A program made the position numbers and the translations under genes. The notes beneath the pieces are model-generated. The model was not told the origin of the DNA. It saw only the letters and a program-made list of their open reading frames with translations, and did no database searches. 64,000 nt of DNA from Puffinus mauretanicus (taxonomy: Eukaryota; Chordata; Aves; Procellariiformes; Procellariidae), in assembly GCA_023333565.1 (NCBI GenBank), contig JAJKFH010000102.1, positions 3,658,001-3,722,000 of the forward strand. The letters run 5' to 3'. Of the stretch, positions 61,273 through 64,000 are shown piece after piece (position 1 is the stretch's first letter; every line of letters starts with the position of its first letter).

Positions 61273-64000
61273 GTAAGTGATTTACTTGTTTTTCCATATG
61301 CAATGTGTAAACAATGTTAATTTCTATTACATGAAAAATGTGTGATACCTTTGTTTTCAAATGGGTCAAAGCTTTTCAAGATATAATTTTCTTGTACTAG
61401 AACATTGATTGGAGAGGATGTGGGTATCAAAGTATTTGCTACCCTGCTTCATCTAGTTTGTCTGTTTATGCTCCTACCCATTTTGGTATTAAAAAGCTAA
61501 TCTTACGGTGGTCATCATATTCACCTCATTGCACTCTTTGCAATTTTTGCCACTTCATTATAAGTCCTGGCTTCTTCTGTCCCAGTTACTCATCCGTTCA
61601 TTGCCTGGCATTGCCGCCTGCTGCTGCTGCTTTTCTATTACTAAAATTGCTTGATTGTGCCCCACCTGTTTGGTGTGTGATGTCAAATACCTTAGTTTTT
61701 AAAGGTGCGGTTATGCTCTCCTGACATCAGTAAAGGTTTTGCTTTTGGAAACAACAGTTCACCAAGAATCAATACAAACCAGCAGTCCCAAAGTGTAGAA
61801 ATTGGGTCACTGTGTGCGCATCTTTGTGTGTATGTGTGTATATTTAATAGCTTAGTCTGTAAATAATTTATAAAGACTTAGTAAATGACTGATTGGTTTT
61901 TTTTGAAAATACCTAACCAACAAACCCACAGGGTCTATTTAGAACCAGAACTGTTTTACAAACCATTAAACAAATAATCATTTAACTATTTAACTATCAT
62001 CTAACAATTAGCTATGATCTAAAAATGCTTAATTTGTATAAAAGAAACTTAAGTTCCTGATGGTCTTGAGTCCAAGGTATAGTGATGTACAAAAATGTGG
62101 TACCAAAGTTAAGATTTACTTTTGACCAAATGTTTTCCCTGGTGTTACCATACGACAGCAAAGCCCTGACAGGCAGTCATCAACATCTTCAGCATAGGGA
62201 TTTCTGAAACTGGTTTTCCTTGGGTCACATTGGGTCTATAGAAAAACCCACCTAAATTTTCAGTGGGCCCAGAAATGGGTGGGTTTATGTAACTAAAGAA
62301 AGGTCCATTTCTTCTCCCATGAAAATAAAAGCATGTTCTCCATACACACTCAGCTGAAAAGCAGATGGAAGTCTTCCACATCTCTCCAAGGCTAATATTA
62401 TATTGACTTGTAACTTGTCTGATGTAAACTCAACTATCAGAGCTGCACAGCGATGGAGGATCAGGCAAGCAGTTTATTATTGTGGAGGTCACGCTGATCT
62501 CTCTTAAGTCTCTAATGGTCGAGAAGCCCAAGGTGGGCACTGTCAATGGCACTGCTGCGAAAAGAGTCATCATCTTCTTTTGCCCCTTTGCCTTTTTTTG
62601 TTTAATATGCATTAATATGCATTAACTCACCTTTCCAGATGTGTATCTTTGTTAAGAGGTTTCCTCTTCAATCAAGCTACCTAGTTTAGTCTAGATGATC
62701 AAGTTTAAAGGAGCTGAAGTTGAATGAGATGAAATTAATCCCTTTCTTTGTATTTTAATCTGTAGGGTAAATGGAAGTACAATGAAACACCAGCTAATGT
62801 TTCAAATGTCTTTGTTTTGCACACAAGTTGGTTTAAAACATTTATGAACATTCAGGAAACAATTGCGATGCTAAGAAACAAAGGCCTCTTGAGACTATCA
62901 AGCACAAGAAATTGTTGCTGAGAAATGGATGTCATATTGCCTCTTGAAGTGTTCCTCGGAGGAGTGTTCTTAGAAGCATTCTCATCATAAACAGCATTTA
63001 GATATTTTTTTCTTTTGAAATTAATTCCAATGTGCCCGACATTAAAAGGTTTACCACAGTCACAGGGGATAGAAAAGAAATGTGTTGAATAATTTAGAGA
63101 AATTAATTTTAAGATTTTGTTGGAAAAAATCTTTGAAGATGTAGAATAAATACTACTAGGCTATGTGTATAGTACACATGAATGTACAGATACTATACAG
63201 ATAGTATCTGTATAGATAACATGGTAGGCTGAGGAGGTTTATAATATTTGCAAAGTAAAGCTTTGCAAGTAAATCTCCACATTAGTGTAAAGCTGGTATT
63301 GCTATAGCTCTTGTTAATAGCTCTGCAGGCAAAGCTCCACATCTAAATGGAAATGTACCTTGACAAGATAACAAAATTACTACAGGTTGCGGCTGCTCCA
63401 AAACTGAACATTTTGTAAAACTTAATTTTGGAAATGAATTTTTGGGTTTTTTTAATTCCACTTCTAAACTTAGCAGGGTAGAAAACAAAAAATGTTCCAC
63501 TTCTTACTATTTCTTTCCGTATATTTTCATTGTTTTGAAATTAAAAGTCTTCACCTTTAATTTACTAATTGAATTGACCCAAGTTATCTAGAAATCATTT
63601 TAATATCGTCATGAAATTAAAAATAGCATCATTATAATGTGATGAATGAAGAGATATTGTTTAATGCCCAGGAAAAAAAATGACACTACTAAAATCCCTT
63701 CTAAGTAAGCAAGAATTTATTTGTGCTCCGTGGCTGGTTTAACAGAGGGGATCGGTGTTTTCAGACCTCTAACCAAATTATTCCAGGGTGCTCACTTTGT
63801 GCATTTAATCTGATTGATTGCTTAATTTTTTTGTGGCACCAACAAAATGAACACACACACCCCCTCCAAAAAACCGCACGGTGGTAGTTAGTGTAGTGCA
63901 GTTCTTAAGTCCGTGTCTTATGGGTTATACTGCTTAACACACTCATAAGCTTGCTCACAACTGTCGCTGGTGAATTATATCACTTATAAATCACGTGAAG
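61273..64000 (+). other. PTPRO: PTPRO intron 17 (5' part)
   Basis: Phase 2 intron that runs off the window. I looked for the expected next exon (Ser-Lys-Asn-Gly followed by a Lys/Arg-rich run) and did not find it. A perfect 11-bp hairpin lies at 63186-63211. Confidence 0.8.
63186..63211. repeat. Perfect inverted repeat, 11-bp arms
   Basis: ACAGATACTAT, loop ACAG, ATAGTATCTGT; in an AT-rich part of intron 17. Confidence 0.9.

Noticed and set aside
61273..64000. Next PTPRO exon or the PTP catalytic domain
   Set aside because: No sequence for the following Ser-Lys-Asn-Gly and basic segment, nor the catalytic HCSAGVGRTG motif, was seen.

Overview
This window is vertebrate nuclear DNA, most likely from a bird. 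It is AT-rich and intron-dominated, with short GT-AG exons. It carries two CR1-type LINE fragments whose 3' ends match the avian type (a TTTTCCAACCTTAATG block followed by two ATTCTATR octamers). The exons translate to a close orthologue of mammalian PTPRO (GLEPP1), known in chicken as CRYP-2. Species and the bird assignment are inference; a crocodilian or turtle cannot be fully excluded.

All recognisable coding sequence belongs to one gene on the + strand. PTPRO is a receptor-type protein tyrosine phosphatase with a fibronectin type III (FN3) ectodomain. Sixteen consecutive coding exons lie between 13743 and 61272. They are numbered 2-17 here on the assumption that one upstream coding exon holds the signal peptide. 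They splice into one open frame of 2642 nt (880 codons plus 2 nt) with matching phases at every junction. The frame starts at the mature N-terminus, runs through the whole FN3 ectodomain, crosses a single transmembrane helix in exon 15, and stops in the cytoplasmic juxtamembrane region after exon 17. The signal-peptide exon (upstream) and the catalytic PTP domain (downstream) are outside the window.

Layout: 1-13742 is the 3' part of a long first intron with a CR1 fragment near 11.7 kb. 13743-28088 holds exons 2-6 (FN3-1 to the long glycosylated and acidic FN3 region). 30800-54183 holds exons 7-14, four two-exon FN3 modules. 55564-55684 is the transmembrane exon. 57638-57706 and 61189-61272 are juxtamembrane exons, the second an 84-bp hydrophobic exon that fits the known alternatively spliced 28-residue insert. 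61273-64000 is intron.

Other content is a CR1 copy at 31.2-31.8 kb with an intact reading-frame fragment, several simple or degenerate tandem repeats, a few perfect palindromes, a CpG-dense patch in intron 12, and an in-frame ATG with a strong Kozak context at the end of exon 14. That ATG corresponds to the start of the truncated PTPROt/PTP-oc isoforms. No RNA genes, other protein genes, CRISPR arrays or viral genes were recognised. I do not see evidence of a new biological system; the most interesting signals are the internal start with its possible intronic promoter and the modular exon-phase pattern.
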